Shown here in pieces: positions 1-7,609 of a DNA stretch of 27,403 nucleotides. The first letter of the stretch is position 1. The number at the start of each line of letters is the position of its first letter. Below the pieces are notes generated by a model. That model did no database searches, had not been told where the DNA came from, and saw only the letters and a program-made list of their open reading frames with translations. Source of the stretch: CAYSDH01 sp964429805 (GTDB lineage Bacteria > Bacteroidota > Bacteroidia > Flavobacteriales_D > JABDKJ01). The position numbers and the translations under genes are program-made. The DNA lies in the NCBI GenBank assembly GCA_964429805.1, contig CAYSDH010000042.1, positions 1 through 27,403 of the forward strand. The letters are read 5' to 3'.

Positions 1-24
1 GGCTCGGTCGCAGCAGCAGGCCGC

Positions 25-318
25 ATGATCGAGAAGTTAAACAAGCATTTCGAAAGTCGGGTACGGCTTGGGGTAATGAGCATTCTTATGGTTGAGCAAT
101 GGGTAGATTTCAACGGTTTTAAAGAACGCCTTAGTCTCACTGACGGTAACCTAGCGAGTCACCTAGCGGCACTAGAAAAAAATGAATACATATTGGTACA
201 CAAAGAATTTATAGGACGTAGACCGAAAACCACGTACACGGCTACCCCACTCGGACGAACAGCATTTACCACTCACTTAAACGCACTGGAAAATCTTCTG
301 AAAGGAAGAAAAAACTGA
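25..318 (+). CDS. winged-helix transcriptional regulator, MarR/ArsR-like, next to the XrtN unit
   Basis: A 97-residue, one-domain DNA-binding protein. Helices at about residues 1-25 are followed by a helix-turn-helix whose recognition helix is around 39-51 (TDGNLASHLAALE), then a basic beta wing at 57-72 (EFIGRRPKTTYTAT) and a C-terminal helix at 78-94. The TDGNLASHL motif followed by a GR-P-TTY wing is typical of the short Bacteroidota winged-helix family that acts as a dimeric repressor or activator. There is no ligand-binding domain. The frame is open back to the window edge, so a start further upstream cannot be excluded, but ATG 25 gives the usual family length. It lies 53 nt upstream of the VIT-protein gene on the same strand, with an inverted repeat between them. 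Control of the XrtN unit is therefore plausible, though inferred. The family is clear; the target is not. Confidence 0.85.
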   Translation: MIEKLNKHFESRVRLGVMSILMVEQWVDFNGFKERLSLTDGNLASHLAALEKNEYILVHKEFIGRRPKTTYTATPLGRTAFTTHLNALENLLKGRKN

Positions 319-332
319 TTTTTTTACCTCTT

Positions 333-351
333 TACTTTGTATTTCAAAGTA
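333..351 (+). promoter_or_regulatory. perfect inverted repeat in the leader of the XrtN-substrate gene
   Basis: TACTTTG, five bases (TATTT), then CAAAGTA make a perfect 7-bp stem. It is followed by CTTTTTAAAA and the ATG lies 21 nt downstream. It could be a weak intrinsic terminator or attenuator after the regulator gene, or a dyad operator bound by the winged-helix protein encoded just upstream. The short A/T-rich stem makes strong termination unlikely. Confidence 0.4.
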
Positions 352-371
352 CTTTTTAAAACAGATTTAAA

Positions 372-2873
372 ATGGAACACACCACATCATCATATACTCG
401 TTGGCTGAGAAACTTCGGCCTACTTCTTATCGCTCTCAACACCCTCATGATCATCTTGTCTCTCAAATACTTCAAGCCAACAAGCTCCGACTTTTTTGAT
501 GACAATGGTTTTTTCTGGGTCTCATACATCTGCACAGCCATCTACTTTGTCCTCATTCAACTCTCATGCATTGACCACAAAAGGCGCAAAAAACCCTTTC
601 CCCTTTTCACCCTGCACTGCCTATCACTCTGTGCGTTCTCCATGAGTGCATACCTCCTCAATCTTTCTATGGGTGTATTCTCACAGTTTGCCGAATGGTC
701 CATTCCACTCATTATAACAATGCACGTTCTACTCGTGCTCATGGCCTTTCACGATAAAATGCCTGAGCTGGTAAAGACTGTGATGGCTTTTGTTGCCGGA
801 ATATCGCTCTGGATGTGTATCGCGCAGTGCATCCACGTGGCTCCCCTTTGGCCCATTTCTATGGCCACATTTTGGTTTTTCGGCATTAGTCTACACTCAC
901 TCGTCCCGCTCATTATACTGGCCACATTGATTTATCATTTCTTCAAACACCTCAAGTCGAGCCGCACTTCATGGTCGTTTGCAAGTGGTGTAATCGCGCC
1001 CATGGTCTTTATCGCCATCTTCATGGTGCAGTGGCAAAGCATACGCTCATACGTGCATGAGGCTCACGCTACACAGATTATCAGACCAGACCTGCAACTG
1101 CCTACATGGGTAGTGATGAGTCAACTGATGGATGACAACTGGATTACAGAACAAGTCATACTCGGTGACTTTGCCTTTGATAGAACTTCAGACATGGACC
1201 GCATCGGAGGACGAAATCAATTTAAGAAGTACGACCCTCTCGTATCTATGTCTCTCTTGTTTTTTGATGATGTCAATATTTCAAATAAAGACCGAAGGAA
1301 AATCATCGAGTCTAAATTTGACGGGCGCCATCAGACGCATCGTAAACTGTGGAGCGGTGCCAATCTGATTACCACTGAAGTGCTGACGGAGGTAAAAGTG
1401 TTTCCTGAATTTGCCAATGCCTATGTAGAGAAGACATTCTTTATCAAAAACAAACGCCAGAATGGACGCAATCAACAAGAAGCACTGTACACATTTTACT
1501 TGCCAGAAGGAACTGTGGCCAGCTCGCTTTCACTGTGGGTAAACGGAGTAGAAGAAAAGTCACGACTCAGCACTAAGGCCAAAGCTGACAGCGCCTACAC
1601 TCAGATTGTAGGGAGAGAGCGAAGGGATCCTGCATTGATGCACTGGCAAGAAGGAAATAGAATTACAGTGACTGTTTTTCCATGCACACCTTCAGAAGAT
1701 AGGCAGTTTAAAATTGGGTTAACCGTGCCGCTTAACATACGCGGAGGAGCCTTGTGGGTAGATAACATCTATTTCAAAGGACCAGATTTTAGCAATGCCT
1801 TAGAGACAACCATCTTACGCTTTGAATCTGCTGAAAGCTACGAGCCAATCTTACCTCCGCGATTTGAGATGATTAGGCCTCACACCTACCAGCGAACTGG
1901 AGACTACGAGCCTATGTGGACAGTCGGAGTGTCGCGGTCTAAGCTGTCTGAGCAGGCGTTCTCTTTTGACTCACACAGCTACACCATTAAGAGAAACAAA
2001 TACGAGAAAATCCCCCTAAACCTCGAGCGCGTGTATCTCGACATCAACTCACACTGGACGGATGATGAGCTCAAAGTAGCCTTTGAGCTATTTGACCCCA
2101 GAATGACTTTTGTCAACATAGACGGTATGTACAATTTGGAAAACCAAGACATGCGCGACTTGGCGGAGCGTCAGCGTAGATTTCAATTTAGCCTCTTCCC
2201 TTTTCAAGATGTGAGCTCACCAGAATCTGCACTTGTCATTACGAAGTCTGCGCCCAACACTCCAAACCTCAGTGATCTTAAAAACAGTGCTTTTGAAAAA
2301 TCACTGAAAGAGCACCTAGCGGAGTCAAATAGCGCTACTCGAGTGATTGACCTTTCCGAAAAAAGAAGTGCTTACCTCCAGACGCTGCAGCAGTTTAAGC
2401 AAGTTGAAGTGACTCACTTTGACATAGAGAATGTCGTTGAAATTTTAAAAACTGGCAACATGCCTACGCTCACCTTGTCAGAAAACGAGATCGAAATTGG
2501 GAATTCGGGTTACCACATTGCCCGCAGTGCGGCAACCGAAACAGTGCCCACCGGAGGACCAGACCACTTGATGAGACTTTACAACTACAACAAGATCTTG
2601 CGTGACTTGGGTCCCACCTATTTTGACGCAGATACCTATGCCGAAGGAGAATTACTCGACCTGGCCAACGCGGCATTTGTGGTCAGTCCTATCTCCAGTT
2701 TGGTGGTCTTAGAAAGTCAGAAAGACTATGACCGATTTGATATTAAAAAGAACAAAAACAGCCTAAACAATGCCAGCATGAATTCTTCAGGTGCGGTGCC
2801 TGAACCGCATGAGTGGGCACTCATCATTCTTGCACTGCTTGTGCCATTGTACTTCAGATTTAAAAAAGGATGA
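372..2873 (+). CDS. XrtN-system VIT domain membrane protein with PEP-CTERM-like sorting tail
   Basis: An 833-residue protein. About six hydrophobic segments lie in residues 12-220 (around 12-33, 47-66, 78-100, 110-127, 136-155, 163-192 and 203-222, not all certain). A large extracytoplasmic part follows, with a VIT (vault/inter-alpha-trypsin) domain at about 330-460 containing YTFYLPEG (373-380) and RERRDP (415-420). The C-terminus has PEP at 810-812, a hydrophobic helix at 815-827 and the basic tail RFKK at 829-832. That is the tripartite layout of exosortase substrates. Its gene overlaps the exosortase N gene by four bases (ATGA). This matches the family known as 'XrtN system VIT domain protein', each paired with exosortase N in Bacteroidota. 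Cleavage by XrtN near the PEP motif is expected from the family but not shown here. No von Willebrand A domain with a clear MIDAS motif is seen after the VIT domain. The biological role is unknown. Confidence 0.9.
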   Translation: MEHTTSSYTRWLRNFGLLLIALNTLMIILSLKYFKPTSSDFFDDNGFFWVSYICTAIYFVLIQLSCIDHKRRKKPFPLFTLHCLSLCAFSMSAYLLNLSMGVFSQFAEWSIPLIITMHVLLVLMAFHDKMPELVKTVMAFVAGISLWMCIAQCIHVAPLWPISMATFWFFGISLHSLVPLIILATLIYHFFKHLKSSRTSWSFASGVIAPMVFIAIFMVQWQSIRSYVHEAHATQIIRPDLQLPTWVVMSQLMDDNWITEQVILGDFAFDRTSDMDRIGGRNQFKKYDPLVSMSLLFFDDVNISNKDRRKIIESKFDGRHQTHRKLWSGANLITTEVLTEVKVFPEFANAYVEKTFFIKNKRQNGRNQQEALYTFYLPEGTVASSLSLWVNGVEEKSRLSTKAKADSAYTQIVGRERRDPALMHWQEGNRITVTVFPCTPSEDRQFKIGLTVPLNIRGGALWVDNIYFKGPDFSNALETTILRFESAESYEPILPPRFEMIRPHTYQRTGDYEPMWTVGVSRSKLSEQAFSFDSHSYTIKRNKYEKIPLNLERVYLDINSHWTDDELKVAFELFDPRMTFVNIDGMYNLENQDMRDLAERQRRFQFSLFPFQDVSSPESALVITKSAPNTPNLSDLKNSAFEKSLKEHLAESNSATRVIDLSEKRSAYLQTLQQFKQVEVTHFDIENVVEILKTGNMPTLTLSENEIEIGNSGYHIARSAATETVPTGGPDHLMRLYNYNKILRDLGPTYFDADTYAEGELLDLANAAFVVSPISSLVVLESQKDYDRFDIKKNKNSLNNASMNSSGAVPEPHEWALIILALLVPLYFRFKKG

Positions 2874-4255
2874 AGTACCTCGAGAGACTAAAAGTCAGCC
2901 TTTCTAACCCTCAGGTTTGGATGGGAGTATCAGCAATATTGCTGGTACTCCTGCCTAACTTGAGCCAATTGAAATTTTATCTCCTCTTGGACTCTAATTT
3001 CTACTTGGCCATGGCCCTTGCACCGTTCATCATCGGTATTGACAGCAGAGTCAAAGGCCGCATGCTCTATGCGTGGTTGAGTTTGATCAACTTAGTACTT
3101 TGGCATTTTTTAGGTGTGCAGACGCTCTTCTTTTTCGGACTGACATGTGCCTTATTATTTTTCGTTGAGCAGTTTTTCGGCCGTTTAAATCTGCTCACGC
3201 TTTTCTTTCTTGGGCTCTGCTCACCACTCGCTACTTATGTATTTAAGGTATTTGGATTTCCGATACGACTGACGCTCACACAGTGGGCCACTTCCTTTTT
3301 AGACATCATAGGTCTGACGGCTTCTTCATCTGGAAACACGATCATGTATCTCGGAGAAGAGTTTACCGTTGAGTCGGCTTGCAGCGGATTAAAAATGGTC
3401 ATCATGGGGCTGCTTGTTTGTTTAGTCATCATCAGAAAAACAGAAAAAGAACGCGCTATCGTTTCTGGTTTTTTTAAGACAACGGGCATTCTGCTTGTCG
3501 CAGCCTTTCTGATAATCATCACTAACCTTTTCAGAATAATTGGCCTCATCATTATGAAAAGTCCAGAAGGAAGTTTCAGTCATGAGTGCATCGGGCTGCT
3601 GTCTCTTGCTGTGTATACCATCGTTCCGTTACTGTGGCTAGTGCCCCGCCTGTATAAAAAAAGTAGTCAACCAGAGCGACTAATTCCGAGAACCAAGACT
3701 TCTATATTGGCTTGGGCTACCACCTTTGTGTTGGTTGCTGCGCTTGTTTTTCACCCTCAACAATCCGTGTTTATGCAGCCCTTGACTAAGACTTTAGACC
3801 ATGACTATACCTTACCAGGATATACGCGGAGCACAGCAGATTTTGACGGCTACAAACTCGAAAAGGAAAATGCCCTACTCTATGTCAAACCCTGTTTTAA
3901 CTTCTGGCGGGCGGACCACAACCCTCTAATCTGTTGGAAAGGAAGCGGCTACACATTCTCAAGAGAGCGCATAGAAATCGTGGAAGGTGCGCAAGTATAC
4001 ATGGCCACACTCAGCAAAGGAGACCAACAAATACACACGGCTTGGTGGTATCAAAATGAGAATGAGATGACCGTAGACCAACTCCATTGGCGATGGAAAA
4101 TGGCTACGGGTGCACCGGCCTTTGAACTGTATAATGTGAGTTGCACGGACAACGCGGAGCTGCGTACTGAAATTTTAAAACTACTTCCTAAAACACTAAC
4201 TGACAGCGACTTAAAACACTCCGAAAAAGAACATCCTGGAGAATCTAATTCATGA
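2870..4255 (+). CDS. xrtN: exosortase N with C-terminal EpsI-like domain
   Basis: A 461-residue polytopic membrane transpeptidase-like enzyme. The exosortase catalytic triad is visible as Cys171 (ESACSGLKM), Arg222 (TNLFRIIGL) and His238 (FSHECIGLLS), each at the expected end of a membrane helix. Residues 1-260 hold about seven to eight membrane segments. Another helix at about 279-295 is followed by a roughly 165-residue extracytoplasmic domain. That domain contains NPLICWKGSGYTF (351-363), which resembles the conserved HxPxxCxxxxGW region of EpsI (DUF3485), a usual partner of exosortases. So this is an exosortase fused to an EpsI-like domain, longer than the roughly 300-residue core. It starts inside the stop region of the VIT gene (ATGA overlap), indicating translational coupling. 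Its substrate is almost certainly the upstream PEP-tailed protein. No other PEP-CTERM protein is seen in the window. Confidence 0.92.
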   Translation: MKYLERLKVSLSNPQVWMGVSAILLVLLPNLSQLKFYLLLDSNFYLAMALAPFIIGIDSRVKGRMLYAWLSLINLVLWHFLGVQTLFFFGLTCALLFFVEQFFGRLNLLTLFFLGLCSPLATYVFKVFGFPIRLTLTQWATSFLDIIGLTASSSGNTIMYLGEEFTVESACSGLKMVIMGLLVCLVIIRKTEKERAIVSGFFKTTGILLVAAFLIIITNLFRIIGLIIMKSPEGSFSHECIGLLSLAVYTIVPLLWLVPRLYKKSSQPERLIPRTKTSILAWATTFVLVAALVFHPQQSVFMQPLTKTLDHDYTLPGYTRSTADFDGYKLEKENALLYVKPCFNFWRADHNPLICWKGSGYTFSRERIEIVEGAQVYMATLSKGDQQIHTAWWYQNENEMTVDQLHWRWKMATGAPAFELYNVSCTDNAELRTEILKLLPKTLTDSDLKHSEKEHPGESNS

Positions 4256-4312
4256 ATAAAACATGGAACTTTTTGCCTAAACCTACGTAAACATAAGGAG
4301 CAAGGTTAACAG

Positions 4313-4936
4313 ATGAAAGGGGGACTTTCCATATTAACAATACTTATATTCTCATCACTCTCAAGTCAACACTTCGAGGGGGTGATTCAGTTTGATATGA
4401 CTTTTGAGTCAAACACGGAGATGTATTATAGCGAACAGCTCATGGACCATTTTGGCTCGAGCATGAAAGGCTTCTATAAAGACGGATATTACAAGGAGGT
4501 CACGAATGCGAAGAGGTTTTCTGAGAAGTTATGGCGTCATGAAGAGAACTCAGAGTACATCAGACACAAGAAAGGCTCGGACAGTCTTTTTGTGCGAGAA
4601 TGTGCTGTGCCCACTCTCCCTTACACCTATGAGGTGAGTTTTGATGTGGACACTGTACTTGGTCATGTCTGCGATATGGTAAGATTTACTCAAGGTACTA
4701 GCGTGAGAGATTACTATTACTCTTCGTCCATTTCCACAGATGTAAATTTTTACAAAAACTACTCACGCAGCAACAAAAACACGATAGTCAACATCATGAA
4801 GGCCGTGCCTTTAAAAATAGTACTGTACTACGAGGACTTTAACCTCACGATTGAAGCGGTCAAAATAGCGCGCGAAGAATTGAGTCACAACACCTTTTCC
4901 ATTCCCAAACACAAGGTGATGTCTTTACAGAATTAG
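4313..4936 (+). CDS. small exported protein, GLPGLI/DUF4412-like
   Basis: A 207-residue protein with a short Sec signal (about residues 1-18, MKGGLSILTILIFSSLSS). The mature protein opens FEGVIQFDMTF and looks all-beta. The opening strand, the internal pattern VDTVLGHVCDMVRF (a 'G..CDM' strand) and a late YYEDFNLTIEAVKI strand resemble GLPGLI and DUF4412 periplasmic or secreted beta-sandwich proteins common in Bacteroidota. Their function is unknown. AAGGAG at 4295-4300 may help initiation, though it sits 12 nt from the ATG. The gene follows xrtN by 57 nt on the same strand and ends in a good terminator, so it could be the last gene of the XrtN transcript. No sorting motif (PEP or T9SS) is seen in it. 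The family assignment is tentative; an exported beta protein is likely. Confidence 0.7.
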   Translation: MKGGLSILTILIFSSLSSQHFEGVIQFDMTFESNTEMYYSEQLMDHFGSSMKGFYKDGYYKEVTNAKRFSEKLWRHEENSEYIRHKKGSDSLFVRECAVPTLPYTYEVSFDVDTVLGHVCDMVRFTQGTSVRDYYYSSSISTDVNFYKNYSRSNKNTIVNIMKAVPLKIVLYYEDFNLTIEAVKIAREELSHNTFSIPKHKVMSLQN

Positions 4937-4976
4937 CGTATTCACGTTTTTCTAACTCATCCATTCAAGAAATTAT

Positions 4977-5006
4977 GGGCCTTCAATGAAGGCCTTATTT
5001 TTTTTT
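4977..5006 (+). terminator. intrinsic terminator after the XrtN/GLPGLI-like run
   Basis: GGCCTTC (4978-4984), loop AAT, then GAAGGCC (4988-4994) form a perfect 7-bp stem, extended by a G-T wobble. TTA and a run of nine T's (4998-5006) follow. It lies 40 nt after the stop of the preceding gene and closes this plus-strand transcript. Confidence 0.85.
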
Positions 5007-5058
5007 GTCCAAGGTTAAACATTGGGCGAGAATGTGAAGGGGGCTTGACGCAACGGGG

Positions 5059-5087
5059 TTTGCGTATTGGGGACTGTACACTATTTG
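5059..5087 (+). promoter_or_regulatory. possible Bacteroidota-type promoter
   Basis: TTTG (5059-5062), 19 nt, then TATTTG (5082-5087) resembles the TTTG / TAnnTTTG Bacteroidota promoter but lacks the two-base spacer in the -7 element. It would give a leader of roughly 60 nt for the TonB-C-like gene. It lies after the terminator at 4977-5006, so a new transcription unit must begin here. The exact site is uncertain. Confidence 0.25.
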
Positions 5088-5152
5088 GATTTGAAAGAAT
5101 GAAAACTCCATACATCAAAAGGTAACGCACTGATGACACCTCCTCCAAAAAT

Positions 5153-5572
5153 TTGAAAGCACTAATCACAATATTGACCTTCTCTTTTCTCACAATCTGC
5201 CACACCGCATTCGCGCAGCAAGAAGAAAAGACATGTGAGACAACATACACCATGGCCGAGTCAATGCCTGAGTTTGAAAATGGCCAAAAAGGATTGATGT
5301 CTTATCTGAATGACGAGTTAATCCCCATTCTCTCTGACTGTGCAAAGAGGGATAGATCGCTGGTAACTAGCATGTATCTTACCTTGACAATCAACCAAAA
5401 AGGTAATGTCATTGACGTTGACTTCAGAAGGATTGACGCCTCAGAAGCGTGTAAGAACGAACTCTCTAAGAACTTACTGAGCATGAATGGATGGACTCCT
5501 GGCAAAGTAAGTGGCGAGTATGTGTGCACTGAGTACCATTGGCCAATTAGCTGTATTCTCTGGGAAGAATAA
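5153..5572 (+). CDS. stand-alone exported TonB C-terminal-like domain protein
   Basis: A 139-residue protein with a clear signal peptide (about 1-21, ending HTAFAQ). The mature part has MPEFENGQKGLMSYLNDEL, like the 'MPEFPGGEKALMKYL' lead-in common in Bacteroidota energy-transducer TonB proteins. LTINQKGNVIDV and WTPGKVSGEYV follow, matching the TonB-C core of strands and the W-PG turn. The usual TonB N-terminal membrane anchor and proline-rich linker are missing, so it is a free periplasmic or secreted domain. Six cysteines in the mature part (ETC, DC, AC, VC, SC and others) could form disulfides. The start is TTG at 5153: an in-frame stop lies at 5123, no ATG comes between, and the next ATG would remove the signal peptide. 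Function unknown; it may bind a receptor plug or peptidoglycan. Confidence 0.75.
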   Translation: MKALITILTFSFLTICHTAFAQQEEKTCETTYTMAESMPEFENGQKGLMSYLNDELIPILSDCAKRDRSLVTSMYLTLTINQKGNVIDVDFRRIDASEACKNELSKNLLSMNGWTPGKVSGEYVCTEYHWPISCILWEE

Positions 5573-5713
5573 AGGCCTTCTTCAAAATTTCTTAGAGGCA
5601 CTATTCAGTGCTAAGCCAACCGCCATCCATAGGCTTTCTGGCATTGAACAAAACTGTCCAAGCATTGACATTCCAATCTTGTACTTTCGGACTACATAAT
5701 TCAATATACCCAC

Positions 5714-7282
5714 ATGTCACTTAGTTCTAAACTCGCCTTTTTTGGGCTTTGCCTTTTTCTCTCTATTTCTTCAATGGCCCAAATTGATGGGGACAACATT
5801 TTTGGTCAAGACCAAATAATTTCCATTGACCTCACCTTTGCTGACGGAGTATTTTGGAATACGCTGACAAGCAACTATGAACTTGATGACATTCCGTATG
5901 AAAGCGCCACCCTGGTCATTACTGATATGACAGGCACGTACACCATAGACAGCGTTGGAATACGCCTCAAGGGTAACTCCAGTTATAGTCACCCGGGTAA
6001 TAAGAAGTCCTTTAAGATTGATTTCAACGAATACATTGCTGGGCAGAATTATGACGGACTCAAAAAACTCAACCTGAGCAATGGGTTTAAAGACCCTTCA
6101 TGCATTCGCGAGAAACTGTTTTTTGATGTTTGTCGAGAAGCCGGGGTAAAGGCTCCGCGTGCGAGCTTTGCGAATGTCACCATGAACGGAACTCCTTGGG
6201 GATTCTACACCGTTGTCGAGCAGATTGATGACCAGTTTCTTGATTGGGCCATCTTAGATGATGATGGCAACCTCTTCAAAGCTGGAGACAACTTCGGTGC
6301 CGGAGGCGGTGGCGCAGGCGGAGGCGATGAGGCCGACTTGCTAGACTATGGCAGTGACCAATCTGCTTATGAAGAAAAATACGAACTGAAGACGAATGAG
6401 ATTGCCAACGACTGGTCAGACCTCATCGATTTTATAGACTTCATAAACAACACGAGTGATGCTGACTTTCAGTCTCAATTGAGCAGCAGACTAGACCTCC
6501 CAGGCTTTCTGCGATCTGCGGCTCTAGACAACATGTTTGCCAATCTTGACACCTATACGGGCTCTGCAAGAAACTACTACATCTATCACAACTTGACTAC
6601 CGGCCTTTGGGAGTGGATCAAGTGGGATGGCAATGAGTGCTTTGGTGCATACACCAATGGGGTCAACAACATAACAGGAATGGCCTTGGACTATAGCAAC
6701 GCCAATCGACCATTGTTGGAACGAATTTTTGACGACCCAGTACTTTACGACATGTACCTGCAAGAGGTCTGTGACATTACTGAAAACTGGTTTAACAGCG
6801 ACTACATGGATGAGCAAATTGATGCGACCTATGCCCTGGTGCAATCTTCAGTCTATGCGGATGCCAACAAAATGTACTCTAATGCCAATTTTGATGACAT
6901 CATAGAAAGCAACCTGACTGGTGGAGGTGGCGGACCTGGAGGCGGAACCACATATGGACTAAAACCATTTATTGCCACTCGCGCAAACTCGGTCAACAGC
7001 CAAGTAGACTGCGCCCTCTTTAACTCCGTGTCAGAATTAAACACTACTGATTTCTCAGTGTTTCCAAATCCGAGTACGGGTGAAATCAGCTTAAGACTAG
7101 AGCGAAATGACTTGCGACACGTTGATATCATAGACACTTATGGCAGGGTGATTCTGACTAAGTCTGTCAAAGGTTTACAGCAAGTAAGCATCGACCTAAT
7201 GGATGTGAGTAAAGGCCTGTATATAGTCCGACTCACTTCTGAAAACGGAAGTACGGCTGCGCAAAAATTAGTGCTGAACTAA
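5714..7282 (+). CDS. CotH kinase family protein exported by T9SS
   Basis: A 522-residue protein. A Sec signal (1-22, ending SSMAQ) is followed by a CotH domain at about 33-400. Family features include GIRLKGNSS (82-90), KKSFKIDFNEY (97-107), GLKKLNLSNGFKDPS (115-129), EKLFFDVCREAGV (133-145), GFYTVVEQID (163-172), NLFKAG (186-191), RNYYIYHN (286-293) and WIKWDGNECFG (301-311). CotH proteins are protein-kinase-like; the spore-coat member phosphorylates coat proteins, while bacterial secreted members are largely uncharacterised. The usual WDLDxxFG metal loop reads WDGNECFG here. Two glycine-rich loops (196-204 and 403-411) interrupt or flank the domain. Residues 445-522 form a type A T9SS sorting domain (FSVFPNPSTGEISL ... 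GLYIVRLTSENGS ... QKLVLN), so the protein should be secreted or anchored to the cell surface by T9SS. It lies upstream of another T9SS cargo gene. Confidence 0.9.
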   Translation: MSLSSKLAFFGLCLFLSISSMAQIDGDNIFGQDQIISIDLTFADGVFWNTLTSNYELDDIPYESATLVITDMTGTYTIDSVGIRLKGNSSYSHPGNKKSFKIDFNEYIAGQNYDGLKKLNLSNGFKDPSCIREKLFFDVCREAGVKAPRASFANVTMNGTPWGFYTVVEQIDDQFLDWAILDDDGNLFKAGDNFGAGGGGAGGGDEADLLDYGSDQSAYEEKYELKTNEIANDWSDLIDFIDFINNTSDADFQSQLSSRLDLPGFLRSAALDNMFANLDTYTGSARNYYIYHNLTTGLWEWIKWDGNECFGAYTNGVNNITGMALDYSNANRPLLERIFDDPVLYDMYLQEVCDITENWFNSDYMDEQIDATYALVQSSVYADANKMYSNANFDDIIESNLTGGGGGPGGGTTYGLKPFIATRANSVNSQVDCALFNSVSELNTTDFSVFPNPSTGEISLRLERNDLRHVDIIDTYGRVILTKSVKGLQQVSIDLMDVSKGLYIVRLTSENGSTAAQKLVLN

Positions 7283-7609
7283 ACTCTCTTTCAGATTTTT
7301 CAAGGAGTAGGTTTTCTCCAAAATAGAATAAACCGTTTGCCTCATGTAAATCTTGGACTCATGAATTTGAGTAGCCATTCTTTGTGTCAGAAAGTTGGAA
7401 CGTCAAGGCCAAGGCTCTTCGACAAAAACCTGCCCTTTTATGACTAAAAGAATGTGCTTCTCGATTAATCTAGTCAAACCGAAACTTTCCAAACAGACTC
7501 TGCGTAAACTAATAATGAAAAACCGACCGAGGTTCTGCAACATCTATAGAGAAACCATCCAACAGCAGAATTCTTAGGTTGACCTGTATTACATATTAAT
7601 TTGATTCTG
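7283..7609. other. intergenic gap between two T9SS cargo genes
   Basis: A 327-nt gap between the CotH gene and the adhesin gene. A small GGAG/CTCC stem near 7303-7322 lacks a T-run, so I do not call it a terminator. A 60-codon frame (7395-7577) has no domain, signal or ribosome site and is not supported as a gene. TAATTTG at 7597-7603 resembles a -7 element but sits only 6 nt before the adhesin ATG. No convincing promoter is visible. Confidence 0.5.

Noticed and set aside
3235..3552. A 105-codon minus-strand frame inside xrtN
   Set aside because: It is antisense to the exosortase catalytic region and has no supporting features.
7395..7577. A 60-codon frame in the gap before the adhesin
   Set aside because: No ribosome site, domain, signal or composition that supports coding.
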